In this document: positions 11,167-23,357 of the stretch, one piece after another
Numbering within the stretch: the stretch's first letter is position 1
How the letters are laid out: every line of letters begins with the position of its first letter
Source: Kalaharituber pfeilii
Lineage: Eukaryota; Ascomycota; Pezizomycetes; Pezizales; Pezizaceae
Assembly (NCBI GenBank): GCA_015179045.1
Contig: WHUZ01000007.1
Span: forward strand, 1,600,501 to 1,664,500
DNA: 64,000 bases
Direction: 5' to 3'
Made by a program: the position numbers and the translations under genes
The notes under the pieces: model-generated
Database searches by the model: none
Told to the model about the DNA's origin: nothing
What the model saw: the letters and a program-made list of their open reading frames with translations, nothing else

Positions 11167-13015
11167 TTTTGCAATTCTTAGCCCAGAACTTTGCGAGTAT
11201 CTTTACAGGAGTTACTATTCTATAGAGTTCAAACACGCTTCCAGCGCTTTAGGAGAGTATCAATATCATTCCTCCAGGGGCCCTTTAGATGCTCTGGAAT
11301 TTTGGTTGAAGTGTGATCTCGTTTCACGAGACCATATGATAAATATTCTTCGGGCCTCTGAAAATACAGCTGCAAGGTTACATTCCGGCGCCTACTTTGT
11401 TAACCCTCAACTACTGTAGATTGGCATTTATAATAGCCCCTCTCACCCACCCAGCGTTGCTTAGAAGGGAGCTCCACATGCCCAACCTGCCCAAAAGGAA
11501 AAGAGCACCACCCCCAGGGCCACTTCGACTGCAAAGAGCAAACGGAAGCCATGCTAGAGCCCCCACCCACGTTACCTGCCTTCATATGCTAAAGACCTCC
11601 ATATCTATCAATCCTCATGTATATTCTGCTATCCTGTTTCATGTATGTATAATTCGTATGTTTAAGTTCCGTTCATCCGCCGTGTAGATGGGTCTTCAAG
11701 TAGACGTCTTCTTCTCCCTACTGCCTACTGGCGTGGGTCTCTGGCGTGGTTCTGTAAAAATATAGAGTAGAGAGTATATTCTATTAAACTCGTTGGGAGA
11801 TCTTGGGAGCTCTATTCATTTATCTACCGATTCTTCGGCCCTCTTTATACCCTTCTGTGGCTACAATTCACTGGTCAACTGGTTTCCCAAATTGGGTTTA
11901 TCCGCCCAAACTAGTCGTTTCCAGCAATCCCGCCATTTTTGGGTTAGCCGAACCTCACTTACGCGACCTTATTCGGGGAAGAGTTTATTACCAATGGTCC
12001 GTGGCAGCGATGGCATAGGCTACTAGAGACAGACATATCGCGTAAAAATCCGGATAGGAAAAAAAGACAACAGTGCGGAGCTGGAGGGCACGCTGCACGC
12101 CTACTTGAGTAGATATCTATGGGTATATAGACCCTGCCATAGGTTGGTAGCCTGTATGCGGGGTTACGTGATCCAAAGATGAAAAGGAATATGACATCGA
12201 CCCCACTCGCTTCGCTCGGGGGTCGGTCATTATCATAGCTATTATACCTAGGGCCGGGTAGAGAGCTAGTCATGGTTTCTGCAAAGACCTTTCAACTAAA
12301 CTAACTGCAAGGACGTATTTTTGCCTTTTTGAGCACTAATCTAGAGGAGCAATTGAAATCAAGGAAATACGAACATAAGTCAGGAAAGTTTTTTTTTTTT
12401 AATATCATTATTTGCGTACCACCCTATGGGCTATAGTGAGATAAAACGAGAGGAAAAAATAAAATGGAAGATAAATGATAAGACAAATTAAAGGGAAGGA
12501 AAATGACGTGATAGATATTCAACTCTACACCCCTCTTTCGTCTTTGGCGGGTAAGCAAAATCAGGAAAAATCACATAACTACTTGTTTTGTAAAAGATCG
12601 CCTTTTTTCCACAATAAACAATTAAACCCAAGCTCTTACCACTTCGCCACCTCAATACCCCAAAAATAGGAAAACAGGCTGGGTCGCGTTCATCATAGCA
12701 CGATAATAATAGGAATTTTGCTAGCATGATGTCAATGAGGCGGTGCAACAAGCTCATAAATTGCGGGACTGATATTTTTAAGTTACGTAACCGTTTACCG
12801 CTGTTCGCTATAGCAGGGCGGGCTCTGACTCGGTGCCACCGAATGGCAAACCACAGCGATAGTATAATCGATGATTGCTAAGCAAATAAAGATATCATAA
12901 GCAAGAAGAAAATAACGCCACGCTCGATGAGGCTATATAAAGGGGGCTAGAATCCACAAGAAAGGATGGGGCCCCGGGCGGTGTTTCAAGGCACCTACAA
13001 CCAATAGCACCTTTA
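11167..13015. other. gene-free interval downstream of the NACHT-WD40 gene
   Basis: Short open frames here (for example 11959-12273 minus) show no recognisable domain and no splice partners. The last 300 bases probably contain the 3' end of the NACHT-WD40 transcript. Confidence 0.4.
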
Positions 13016-16000
13016 TCAACTCCACTTACTCTTAGTAAGTACAGGTTTCCCAACCGCTCCATGTTGTTCAAGCAGGCGAAAATTGAGTGAGTCGAGCCCG
13101 ATTACATCCTGAATGTTTACATTCGTGAGGTTGAGTCTGTGTTGGGGCACTGCCCATAGACAGGTGATTTCCAAGGAATGATTGTCTAGTGTGCGGCTTG
13201 CCTTGGGTAGGACTGACCACAGGCGTATAGTGCGATCAGCACTGCCAAGCAGCTGGCCGTCAGGAGAGAAGGCGACACTCAGTACCAAGTCGCTATGACC
13301 CTCAAAGGTATGCACGGCTTCATGACGTAGCACTGACCACAGGCGTATAGTGCGATCAGCACTGCCAGAGGCAAGCAGCTGGCCGTCAGGAGAGAAGGCG
13401 ACACTCAGTACCCAGTCGCTATGACCCTCAAAGGTATGCACGGCTTCATGACGTAGCACTGACCACAGGCGTATAGTGCGATCAGCACTGCCAGAGGCAA
13501 GCAGCTGGCCGTCAGGAGAGAAGGCGACACTCAGTACCGATCCGCTATGACCCTCAAAGGTATGCACGGCTTCATGACGTAGCACTGACCACAGGCGTAT
13601 AGTGCGATCAGCACTGCCAGAGGCAAGCAGCTGGCCGTCAGGAGAGAAGGCGACACTCAGTACCGATCTGCTATGACCCTCAAAGGTATGCACGGCTTCA
13701 TGACGTAGCACTGACCACAGGCGTATAGTGCGATCAGCACTGCCAAAGGCAAGCAGCTGGCCGTCAGGAGAGAAGGCGACACTCCGTACCGATCCGCTAT
13801 GACCCTCAAAGGTATGCACGGCTTCATGACGTAGCACTGACCACAGGCGTATAGTGCGATCATCACTGCCAGAGGCAAGCAGCTGGCCGTCAGGAGAGAA
13901 GGCGACACTCCGTACCGATCCGCTATGACCCTCAAAGGTATGCACGGCTTCATGACGTAGCACTGACCACAGGCGTATAGTGCGATCAGCACTGCCAGAG
14001 GCAAGCAGCTGGCCGTCAGGAGAGAAGGCGACACTCAGTACCGATCTGCTATGACCCTCAAAGGTATGCACGGCTTCATGACGTAGCACTGACCACAGGC
14101 GTATAGTGCGATCAGCACTGCCAGAGGCAAGCAGCTGGCCGTCAGGAGAGAAGGCGACACTCTGTACCGATCCGCTATGACCCTCAAAGGTATGCACGGC
14201 TTCATGACGTAGCACTGACCACAGGCGTATAGTGCGATCAGCACTGCCAGAGGCAAGCAGCTGGCCGTCAGGAGAGAAGGCGACACTCAGTACCGATCCG
14301 CTATGACCCTCAAAGGTATGCACGGCTTCATGACGTAGCACTGACCACAGGCGTATAGTGCGATCAGCACTGCCAGAGGCAAGCAGCTGGCCGTCAGGAG
14401 AGAAGGCGACACTCCGTACCCAGTCGCTATGACCCTCAAAGGTATGCACGGCTTCATGACGTAGCACTGACCACAGGCGTATAGTGCGATCATCACTGCC
14501 AGAGGCAAGCAGCTGGCCGTCAGGAGAGAAGGCGACACTCAGTACCAAGTCGCTATGACCCTCAAAGGTATGCACGGCTTCATGACGTAGCACTGACCAC
14601 AGGCGTATAGTGCGATCAGCACTGCCAGAGGCAAGCAGCTGGCCGTCAGGAGAGAAGGCGACACTCTGTACCCAGTCGCTATGACCCTCAAAGGTATGCA
14701 CGGCTTCATGACGTAGCACTGACCACAGGCGTATAGTGCGATCAGCACTGCCAGAGGCAAGCAGCTGGCCGTCAGGAGAGAAGGCGACACTCAGTACCGA
14801 TCCGCTATGACCCTCAAAGGTATGCACGGCTTCATGACGTAGCACTGACCACAGGCGTATAGTGCGATCATCACTGCCAGAGGCAAGCAGCTGGCCGTCA
14901 GGAGAGAAGGCGACACTCAGTGAGGTTGCTGGTAGTTGCATAAAAGGTCTTTCCCCAAACGATACATTATTCATGCTAGCTTTACTTAGGTCTGTCTTCT
15001 CAAGCCAGGTTTGATGCATACGAATCTGCTCTATACCATTAGCTAATTATATAAGTAACGAGTTTTTGTTGACTACATATCTACGAACCTCACATAGGTC
15101 TGCATTTTGCAATTGGGCTCGACCAAAGAAGCCACGACTTATATCTGCTCTAGGAATGCGTATGCCACGCAAATCATGACCTGCAAAGCTCCTTCCTGCT
15201 CTAACTAGAACTGTAATTGCATTTGCTGATGCTGTTGAAAAATTTGCATCAGTTTTGGATCGCTTAATCAAGGTCAAAAAATAGTCTTGCAATGGCCATG
15301 CTTTTTCAACAAGGAAATCAAGAACACCAGGATCATCAACAAGATGAAACTCATTGATTAGTGCGTTAGCTTTACACCCTTTGAATGCCTCATCCTCCAA
15401 AATTACTTCGGCTACCAAATAATCCCGTAGTGACTTGTGTAAAAATCGGTATAAATTGCCCTGTCGAATAAGCGGTGAACTGAGGCGTAAAATTTGTACT
15501 TTGATATCATCATTTGCTAAAAAGCGTTTCCAGGATGACTGATCTTGTGGTATAGCATCGGAGAAAATACTAGCAGGTACATAGGTTGCTTCTAATACCT
15601 GACAGCGATAGAGCTTAAGTGCAAATTGTTGACAAAAGCATCGTGCTTGGAAATTAAAGTTGATGTCAGTTAATTGGGTATATGCATCACGCTGGGCTCC
15701 TGGTAGTTGAATATTATCCAAACGCTCCTTTGCCTTGTTGATCCAATAATCAATGAACTGATGATATAAATCACCGCGCTTGAGTTTGTCTTTGCTGTGA
15801 GCTGGTTCCACGGTCATAGTCATTTTGAGTAGGAAAGGGTTGCTGACTAAGGCACACACATCGGGCTTCAGTATATACTGTTCGAACTCCTCAACTGAGC
15901 GACCAGGTCTAGCCTTCACATATTGCGAAATATACCTCTGGATGTTTGACTTCGAAAATGGCGCAAGGTAGTATTCTTGTAATAGTTTTGGCTGACCACG

Positions 16001-18136
16001 GGGGTAAAACTGACTTTGATACCCAGGAGGCAAATATTCGGGTCGGCTGGTAATGACCACTTTAGCGTTCCATGTATCAAGCTCATTTTCGGTATAAAAG
16101 TTGCGATCTCGTCTTTCAATTTCATCATAACCATCCAAGATAAATACGAACTGCCGTTGATGCCGAACTAGGTCTATTTGGTCTTTATGAAAGCCTTGTT
16201 TAGTAAAGAAAGCAGCTATTAGATCTTGGTTGTGGGTTCCAGATGTATATACTCTAGAGAGTGATATAAATACTGGAACCACTGCAATTTCTTTATTGGA
16301 AGCTTTGTCAAAGACAGACCATAGCTGCTGTGCAAGGTGATGGTTGAACGTTGATTTTCCAGATCCAGCAGCACCTTGAATCAAGCAAACCTTTTAATTC
16401 ACTCATCTTAGCAAAAGCCGGCAAGGCTGCAAGCACCAAATGAAATAAAAGACTAATTAAAATAAAAGCAAACCTTTTGTGGCATGGCATCTGAAAGGAA
16501 TTCTTGAACAGCGTCCAGTAGATCAAAGCGATTGCTATCGTGTGGTTGTATCATTCCTTCTGCTGGAATATATAGGTCAAACTCAAACTCTAGCCTTTGT
16601 TTATCTAGATAATTCTTCTTAAGCTGCTCAAAGTCTGAATCTAAAGTTTTCCAAACCGCTGTTTGACGTTGATTCGATACTAATTTATGTTAAAGAAGAG
16701 ATCGGCGAACAGGTGTGCATAAACATACCAAGTGTAGTTACCATATCCTTAATATCCCTGGTTGCCACAAGGTTTTCTTCCATGTTCATGGAGATATCTG
16801 CATTTATTTATTACAATTAGCATCAATTGCATAACCATTTCTTATGACCGAAATTAATATAATCATGCACTTACTGTCTAGCGTAGACAAAAGTTTCAAT
16901 TCTCCTCTGATATCATTCAAAAGACCCTCCATTTGTTTAAGATCATTGGAACTCTCTATTCTCATTAGATAAATTTGCCTATCCATATGGGACTCACATA
17001 GCGTTCTTACCCATAACCCGTTTCATTGTAGCCATATCTGCATACTCCTGAATAACCTTCTCCTTGCTAGCTATTTCATCGAGAAATGGTTGCATCGATG
17101 TTGAGAAAGGCATAAAGAGATTCCCAATCTTCGTTGCCCCTAAATTTGGTTCTCGTTAGTGAGGTCCAAACTGATCCAAACTGAGTTGAACCTACAGGAT
17201 ACCGAGCTACCAAAATATTTTTGCACTTCGAGTGTAAACTTCGAAATCGCATCATAGAATTCGTCCAGAGCAGAACCCAACTTGCGGTTAAAAGCCTCAG
17301 TTAAGTCTGAATGCAATGTGACCTCCAATGATGTAGTCCTATAGATGCGAGCATAGAATTCACAAGTGGCCATCCTATCAATAATAGTTCCCATTGCAAG
17401 TTCCAGGATTTCCATTAATTCGACATGATTGAGTGCAACCTATTATATTAAGCAAAAGTTCCATGGGGGGAGAATTCTATCACTGACCTGCAAAATAAAT
17501 CTAACACCAGCCCATACAAGAGCGGTGGTTTCGGGGCTATGCTGTATTGCTGTATCAACTATAGTTGTATACTTCTGCACCCCCTTAAGGATGCGGCCTA
17601 TCCGCTCCACTACAACAACAGTCTCACCATGCCTGTTGGTATATTTCCATTGCCTTTCTTCGATATTAGCTTTAGCAGACTGTAATTCCTTAATTACATC
17701 TTCGATATTGGCACGTGTATCGTTATTTTGTAAATTCTGCGGAGGAGTTTGCAGTGGCCCTGATGCAATTGGTAAATGTGATGAACCGGATACTGGGATG
17801 GAATCCACATTTTGTATTTGTACTAATGGTAGTGGTGAGGTGAAAGTAGTAACTGGGCTCGCTGATATTTGTGCCTGCCCTGTTTGTGGAGTTGTGTGAG
17901 GGGGAGTATGCGAAAGCCTATCTGTTGACGGGGATGCGCTAGAGGCCCTCGTATGCCCCGCTATATTGCCAGCAGGAGATCTCGATCTGGATGAGCCTCT
18001 ATGGAGTGACGGAAGTTAGCCTGAGCAGAGGTAAATCGCCACTTTGTTTGAAAACTGACCCAATGCTAAGCCTTTCCCCCAATCTTCTAACACTCTTACG
18101 GAACCCCGTTTGGCTTTTGGGATCATTTTTACCCAT
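13016..18136 (-). CDS. NACHT-WD40 STAND protein (fungal NLR-like, HNWD type)
   Basis: Nine exons keep one frame: 18136-18060, 17998-17488, 17439-17211, 17139-17011, 16955-16875, 16797-16729, 16679-16474, 16390-15089 and 15025-13016. This gives about 1,537 aa. An alpha-helical N-terminal region, like those of fungal NACHT proteins, precedes the NACHT domain with Walker A GAAGSGKST (start of exon 8), Walker B FVFILDGYDEIE and the ITSRPEY motif. A short pentapeptide-like stretch (ADLRGIRIPRADIS, AQLQNADL) follows. Fourteen WD40 repeats end the protein; at least 12 are nearly identical 126-bp units. Such proteins are signal-activated NTPases, and in Podospora het-d/het-e they recognise non-self. 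No HET domain is visible, so the effector output is unknown. The gene is more AT-rich than the housekeeping genes at 34-64 kb. Intactness is deduced from splicing, not from transcripts. Confidence 0.88.
13200..14930 (-). repeat. 126-bp tandem array encoding near-identical WD40 repeats
   Basis: The unit, 42 codons, repeats almost without change. It encodes SVAFSPDGQLLASGS, then DRTIRLWSVLRHEAVHTFEGHS. Differences are confined to the two residues after GHS (GS, DW, DL or RS), the residue after the following V (L, Q or R), and A/D before DRT. One unit has F for S in ASGS. The most C-terminal unit has lost two codons (AS) and diverges after WSVL. Third-codon positions are as conserved as the others, showing recent homogenisation by unequal crossing-over or gene conversion. 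Confidence 0.92.
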
Positions 18137-18900
18137 TTGGAATGACTGGTGTCAGTACGAGATGCGACGATAATAATGGTGAGAGCTTGGATAAGGAGCC
18201 TTGTTTCGCGTTGAGTATATTGGAAGCGACGATTGATGATTGTTTGCAATTATTCAAAACTCCGCATTTGATTTTCGTACTCCGCCACCATCTTTAACCA
18301 ACCGTTAGCAAGCTGTAGCTGCGTACGTGACTATGCCAATCCTGTACCCCACCTATTGGCGACCCAACGAGAGCCTCATTTCGTTGTGATTAGCATCAGA
18401 CGCACGTATCATTCGCCCTTGCAGTTCTGGAGTGCCCCGGGAGTACAGTACACATAACGAGGATTGTAAAGTCTTCAACATCCCACAAGAGTAAAACTCC
18501 AATACTTTATAATTATGTTAAGCACTTATGTACCTTCAAGTAACATCATTATCCAGGTGGCGCTTGATTGAGGTTGGACTGGACAAGGCAACGTGAAAGA
18601 CGGTTGCAGCGAGATTCATGCAGTGACATAGGGATGCTTGAGCAAGTTAAAATGGAAGTGTCCATTTAGATAGCAACATGCAGGAGCCTTTCAAGCCCTC
18701 TAGAAATACTCCATATGACCTGCGAGCTTTAGCTTCTAGACTCGATGCCAGCTCACATGTATAGCCAATTGACCGCCCCGACAGAAATATCTTTACATGT
18801 AAATGCAACTAAATGCCTGATCCTAAACGCCATGTCCATGATAAAGAGGCTTGCTAGAATAAAGTGATTGATGTAAATGTGACCAAGAGGGAAAAAAGTA
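18137..18900. other. upstream region of the NACHT-WD40 gene
   Basis: No gene is seen. The first few hundred bases should contain its promoter. I can name no specific site. Confidence 0.35.
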
Positions 18901-18967
18901 AGAAATTCGAATTTCGGCACTTCACTATTTTCCTTTTTCTTTTACGGGGTTTACCTACACACACTTA

Positions 18968-19181
18968 CGCCCTGTTTGGTTGCAGTAGGTCGTATCAGAT
19001 AGTTAAGACCTAGCATCAATTTGAATGGCCAAGGCGGGATACGGCGTAAGTGGTGCAGTTGCAACTGGGGAAGTGTTTGTTTGCTACAATTTGACTACGT
19101 ACCTACAGATATGCAATGCAAAAAAATTTGGCAACTTGAAGGTTCGTTGCCTACATTCTCATTGTGCGAATATAAAAAAAA

Positions 19182-19224
<43 letters not shown>

Positions 19225-19772
19225 GGGCCAGCAATGTCAAACTTGTCAATTGCAGCTATTGCATTCTGAGTCCCAAGCTACTACAGCTATCACTGTCTAT
19301 GCCTTCTGGTATAGCGCTGAATCAGCCTACCCAAAATGTCAGAACTACAAGCAAAGTGGACCTTCCAAAGGACACCACAGGTTTGCTGAAAAATAAACCT
19401 CCTGTAAGTACACAGTTCCTTGCAATGCTGATGTCCACATAGGAGTTTCGTTGTAAAATAACAGCATCTACTCTGTTATCTCTATTCCAATAATAGGTCC
19501 AGAGTGAGGATATTGTGAGGGTTGAGTTCTGCCATAATAGTGGTGCAATGCGATGTCAATGTCATGATGTGATGCAATAGTGTGATACAGTTTGGTATAG
19601 CAAGCGAAATGATACATGGCTATAGTCACCTCTGTTGGACAGTTCCAATTTTTGCGGGCGGAAACTCACAGTTTAGTTTTGTGCGAAATGGCCCTAGTGA
19701 AGCGTAGAAATCGTTTGGTTGCCGGAGTTTCTACTTGAAATCTCGGCTATATGTGGTCAACCAAACAGGGCC
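18968..19772. mobile_element. Harbinger-like MITE, TTA target duplication
   Basis: This 805-bp element starts CGCCCTGTTTGGTTG and ends with CAACCAAACAGGGCC, an inverted pair matching in 14 of 15 positions. It is flanked by TTA at 18965-18967 and 19773-19775. CCCTGTTTGGTTG ends with a TWA duplication are characteristic of PIF/Harbinger elements. It contains an A-run of about 35 bases (19185-19220) and no transposase. A partial copy with its flank lies at 9881-10026. Confidence 0.82.
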
Positions 19773-20243
19773 TTAGATCCATGACGAGATGGATATAGTT
19801 TACCAACAAGTTGTTTCCATCAAAATAATTCAATTTACTATATATTAAGCCATGTCGCAAAAGTCAAGACCAGAAGCCAAGCAAAAGGAAAAAAAATTCA
19901 AAAACAAACAAACCAGAAGTAGCAACTGCTCTCGTGATCAGTAACTTATTACTTTCGGTCTCCGGCAGTACAACTGCTGAAGTTGAAAATAATACGAGAA
20001 CATGACATCACAATCCTTACATGAGCGTCTTCCAAGCCTCAGAAGCAAACAAGAAAAACAAAAAAGGATTTGCAAAACATTTCAAACCAGACGCCGCAAT
20101 GTCATGCTTCGAAAAAGAAGTAAAAAGAAAAGAGAAACATCAGTGTTTCATAATCCCCCCTCCCCTCCCCGCTAAGCAAGCGGCTATTCCAATTATCAAC
20201 CTCCCCTGTCCCTTAATAGCAATAGCTACTATTCGCCAATCAT

Positions 20244-20945
20244 TTACTGAATTTCAACCTTGCGCAAAGGTAACTTGGCACGTTTTGGAACCTCAATAGT
20301 CAATAAACCATTCTCCAACTTGGCCTTCACATTATCTTGGTCAATCAAACCAGGGAAGCTGAAAGTCCTCTGGAAAGAGCCAATATTTCTTTCGGAGATC
20401 CAATATTTGATCTGGTCCTTCGAGTCTTTCCTTGGCGCCTGCTCTACGGCAGTGGATGAAGTAGTGGTTGGAGTGAGGATGGTTGACTTTCCCTCATCAT
20501 CATCGACGTCTTCCACAGTCGGCTTTGGAGGAGTGTGAGGTCGCTGCAGAGACTCCTGAGCAGGTGTCACAGGACGGGTCAACTTTTCAATCTTTCCCCT
20601 CACTACCAAAGTCTGTGGATCCGTAAACTCGATGCCCACAGCTTTCTTATCTGTCAGCCCTGGAAATTCACCCTGCAAGATATAAGCTTTTGCAGTCTCA
20701 ATGACGTCGAAGTTGGGACTGATATTCAAGCCTTCGCGGCGGTTCAAGGGGCTTTGAGACCGGGTGTAGTGATAGGAGAATGGATTGGAGTCATCGGCTC
20801 CATTCAAGAGAGAGAGCAAAGTTGACAGATTCAGAGGTGAATCTGGCGAGTGAGGAGCCAATCGAGGGAAGAGAGGCATTCTGGGTGAGCTGAACTTTGT
20901 GACTCGAAAAGGGTTATAAGCACGGCGAGCTTGTAGCGTTGACAC
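20244..20945 (-). CDS. small heat-shock protein, Hsp20/alpha-crystallin family (Hsp30-like)
   Basis: The gene is intronless and encodes 233 aa. The N-terminal region (1-75) is Pro/Ser-rich. The alpha-crystallin domain starts at about 77 (NISPNFDVIETAKAYILQGEFPG) and ends with the diagnostic ENGLLTIEVP at 211-220. A charged, Thr/Ser-rich insertion (about 122-177, with DDDEGK) splits the domain, as in ascomycete Hsp30 proteins. These are ATP-independent chaperones that hold unfolded proteins during heat and other stress, usually as oligomers in the cytosol. The short tail after the domain contains no clear I-x-I motif. The start is the only ATG before the conserved part. A heat-shock-element-like sequence lies about 290 bases upstream. 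Confidence 0.92.
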   Translation of the reverse strand: MSTLQARRAYNPFRVTKFSSPRMPLFPRLAPHSPDSPLNLSTLLSLLNGADDSNPFSYHYTRSQSPLNRREGLNISPNFDVIETAKAYILQGEFPGLTDKKAVGIEFTDPQTLVVRGKIEKLTRPVTPAQESLQRPHTPPKPTVEDVDDDEGKSTILTPTTTSSTAVEQAPRKDSKDQIKYWISERNIGSFQRTFSFPGLIDQDNVKAKLENGLLTIEVPKRAKLPLRKVEIQ

Positions 20946-21234
20946 TTTGGGGGACCGTCTTCAGGTACTACTTGCGTGAGTTGGAATAGTGGACAGTGGT
21001 CGAGTATCGGCAGAATCGTTGTGGTACCGTTGCCTGAGGCTGATAGTGATGAAAGAACAGAAGCCGGTGCTCGGAGGATTGGGGGGGCATCTTATATTCA
21101 CTTGAGCTCTCTCAGTCACCGCTTGGTGCAAAACCAGCCCACAAGCAGGCTGCGCCGCCACCGTCCCGTCGTTATGGAAGCTGCTGGAGCCTGCGCGAAA
21201 GCGAAGGATCCCCGTGGAGTGCGGTGGAACAGAA

Positions 21235-21250
21235 AGACGCTTCTAGAACA
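21235..21250 (-). promoter_or_regulatory. candidate heat-shock element of the Hsp20 gene
   Basis: GACGCTTCTAGAAC contains two perfect inverted units (TTC, two bases, GAA), with a third unit matching at two of three positions (GAC for GAA). Such arrays bind heat-shock factor. It lies about 290 bases before the Hsp20 start codon. Position and family support the role, but the match is only two and a half units. Confidence 0.4.
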
Positions 21251-21624
21251 GTCGATCCTATTCTACTACTACCGTGTTGGTCGCACTAGTGCCGGATTAA
21301 CAAGCATGTCAAGATGACATCAGCATCCGCTCTAGCGCTTCCTGTAGGCTAGCCAGGTCACGTGCGCTCATGCTTACCAATTGCAAGAGAGTGCTAGCGA
21401 CGAAGTCTGGAAAACGGCGAGCGAACAGAACACCCGTGAGTACATATCACTGGCACAAATTTCCTTTCCAGCAAGTATGTAGTGGGAGGACACTGTAATT
21501 CCTGTTGCTATACCACCCCCGGTAACACCAAGCGAGACTCGTTGGAAACAGGTCCGGAGGCTGCCGGTACGCTGCCCAGTCTAAAAAAACATGTGAAGTA
21601 AGGTATGCATCAAGGAAGTAAGTA

Positions 21625-22035
21625 CAGTTTTCCCTTGCTATACCGGATCTGTAAAATCTGGCCTTTTTCGTCCGGTATAGCAAGGTTCCGCTATAGAATA
21701 AAATGCTTGGCAGGACAGAATAGGGGTGAGCAGCAAAAATAATGTAATTGGGAACAATTTTATTATGTAATGTTAAGTTTAGTAAGCATCTGAAGGTGAA
21801 CGCAATGTGGGATAGCCAAGATTGGACGTTTCAGTGTTAGTGTATCCGGTATAGCAAATATTATTTGTATGGAGACAGGGGGGTAAGTGCCTGGCAATTC
21901 CTGTCCGGTCCGGTATTCTTAGTGCGTCCGGTATAGCAAGAGGATTTTGAATGGGAGCGGGATGTAGCAACCTGAGAGCATCCGGTATAGCAAGGTTTCC
22001 GGTACAACGAGGTCCGGTATAGCAAGGGAAAACTG
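21625..22035. mobile_element. MITE C, Tc1/mariner-like, TA target
   Basis: The element is 411 bp with ends CAGTTTTCCCTTGCTATACC and its complement, flanked by TA at 21623-21624 and 22036-22037. The subterminal motif CCGGTATAGCAAGG occurs in several copies. A truncated close relative starts at 32345. MITE A is the same family by its right end. No coding capacity is present. Confidence 0.88.
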
Positions 22036-22837
22036 TATATTCAGCAGTATCTACTAGTACTCATGAAGGTACATACCTAAGTCAAGTCAAGTCATTTTAT
22101 ACGCCCGGAATGTGGCACTTTGAAAATATAAACTATACTGTACTTCCGAGACTCCTCCGCATACATATGCCTATGCCTAGGCCTATAGCGGCCACCACCC
22201 AGCAAAATAGTTTGCACGATAGAAAACAACGAAGTGGTAGAAATATTTCATTCTCAATGTTTCAAAACCTTTTCCTCCCACCCCCTCCACTGATATTTCC
22301 GGTTTCCGATTTAATAATTTTTATATCTTCTGAAAAGCGCAAAAATTGAATTTTTATTTTTTTTTATTTTTTTTTTTATTTTTTTTTTATTTTTAATTTG
22401 TTCATTCTCATAAAAAATTTATTATTTATCCCTATATAGGTAATTCCGCATGAGTTAACTCTTTATATATGTTTCAAAGCTCCATACGCATTTTTCGTAA
22501 GTATATGTAAAATTACACTAGTTAGCTCCCACTTACATTTTTAAAAAAATCTACGAGCCCAGTGAGTACCAAATATATATTCATTTTACTTCTCATTCCT
22601 TATCGCAATTATTTGTATTGCAAACTGAACACATAATAGTCTCTTTCGGAATGGCAAGGAACAATGTTATCTCAGCACTGGGTCCTTGTACTTGAGAGAG
22701 GAGGGGGTATTAGTGTCTGCGCGCGGTAGACATTCTGCGAAACTGAACGTAAGTACTAGTACTTATATAGAGAATAAAGAAGCAATTGAACCTTTTCATA
22801 AAAAAGAAAAAAAATTGTATAATAGTATTTCTACATT
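22036..22837. other. AT-rich interval
   Basis: No gene is visible. The stretch 22347-22400 is almost pure T with interspersed A, followed by very AT-rich DNA to about 22,600. Confidence 0.4.
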
Positions 22838-23357
22838 TCACTTAGTCTTTTGCTTGGTATTTAGAAATCCAATCTTCCTTAACGCATCCGCTGCCACTAC
22901 TGCAGCTCGTTTGGCTTTCTTCGCTTCTAGTCGCTTCCTCTTTGCTTCTCTCTGTAGCATACTACTGCTCTTTCCCGCCGCTTCCTCCTCTTCAATCCAC
23001 CTCTGATATGCCCCTTCATCTATATCATCCAGCATGAACCTTCCAAGCAAGCCATTCCTCCACCACCCTATAACTCATAACACTGTACTTTCCAGTCCTG
23101 GCTCTCTTTCCTTTATCAAGCGACCTGTCATATTAATAACCGCAGTCAGAAAGTCCAATATATTACTAGTTGGCTCGTGGTGGTTGGAGTAGACACCGGG
23201 ATCGTGAAGGTTCAATCGGAAGAGCAGATACTCGGCAAGCAAAACAAGTGAAATAATGGTATTCTTCACACAGCCGACCAATGTAAGTTTCAACATAGTT
23301 TCCGGATTCAGAATGTATGGCACAAATATACCTGCGTATTTTTACTGCAAGTAGCAT
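22838..23357 (-). pseudogene. possible broken gene of unknown function
   Basis: Two adjacent minus-strand frames look like parts of one protein. The frame 23323-23075 has a hydrophobic stretch (NTIISLVLLAEYLLF) and ends ESTVL. A second open frame from about 23090 to 22838 reads GWWRNGLLGRFMLDDIDEG and then a highly charged, coiled-coil-like tail rich in Lys, Glu and Ala. They are in different frames with a stop between them, so either a small intron or a frameshift lies at about 23,060-23,090. I do not recognise the family. Confidence 0.3.

Noticed and set aside
13657..14790. Series of 83-125 codon minus-strand frames with identical repeats
   Set aside because: Out-of-frame readings of the 126-bp WD40 array, not separate genes.
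13200..14930. Regular repeat array considered as a CRISPR or satellite
   Set aside because: The unit is exactly 42 codons, in frame, and encodes canonical WD40 repeats inside a NACHT gene.
17990..18060. Frameshift inactivating the NACHT-WD40 gene
   Set aside because: An intron with GTCAGT donor, GCTAAC branch and TAG acceptor restores one continuous frame with the right phase.
19021..19396. Lys-rich open frames through A-runs (also 9698-9982 and 45150-45503)
   Set aside because: Open only because of poly-A or poly-T tracts; no conserved residues.
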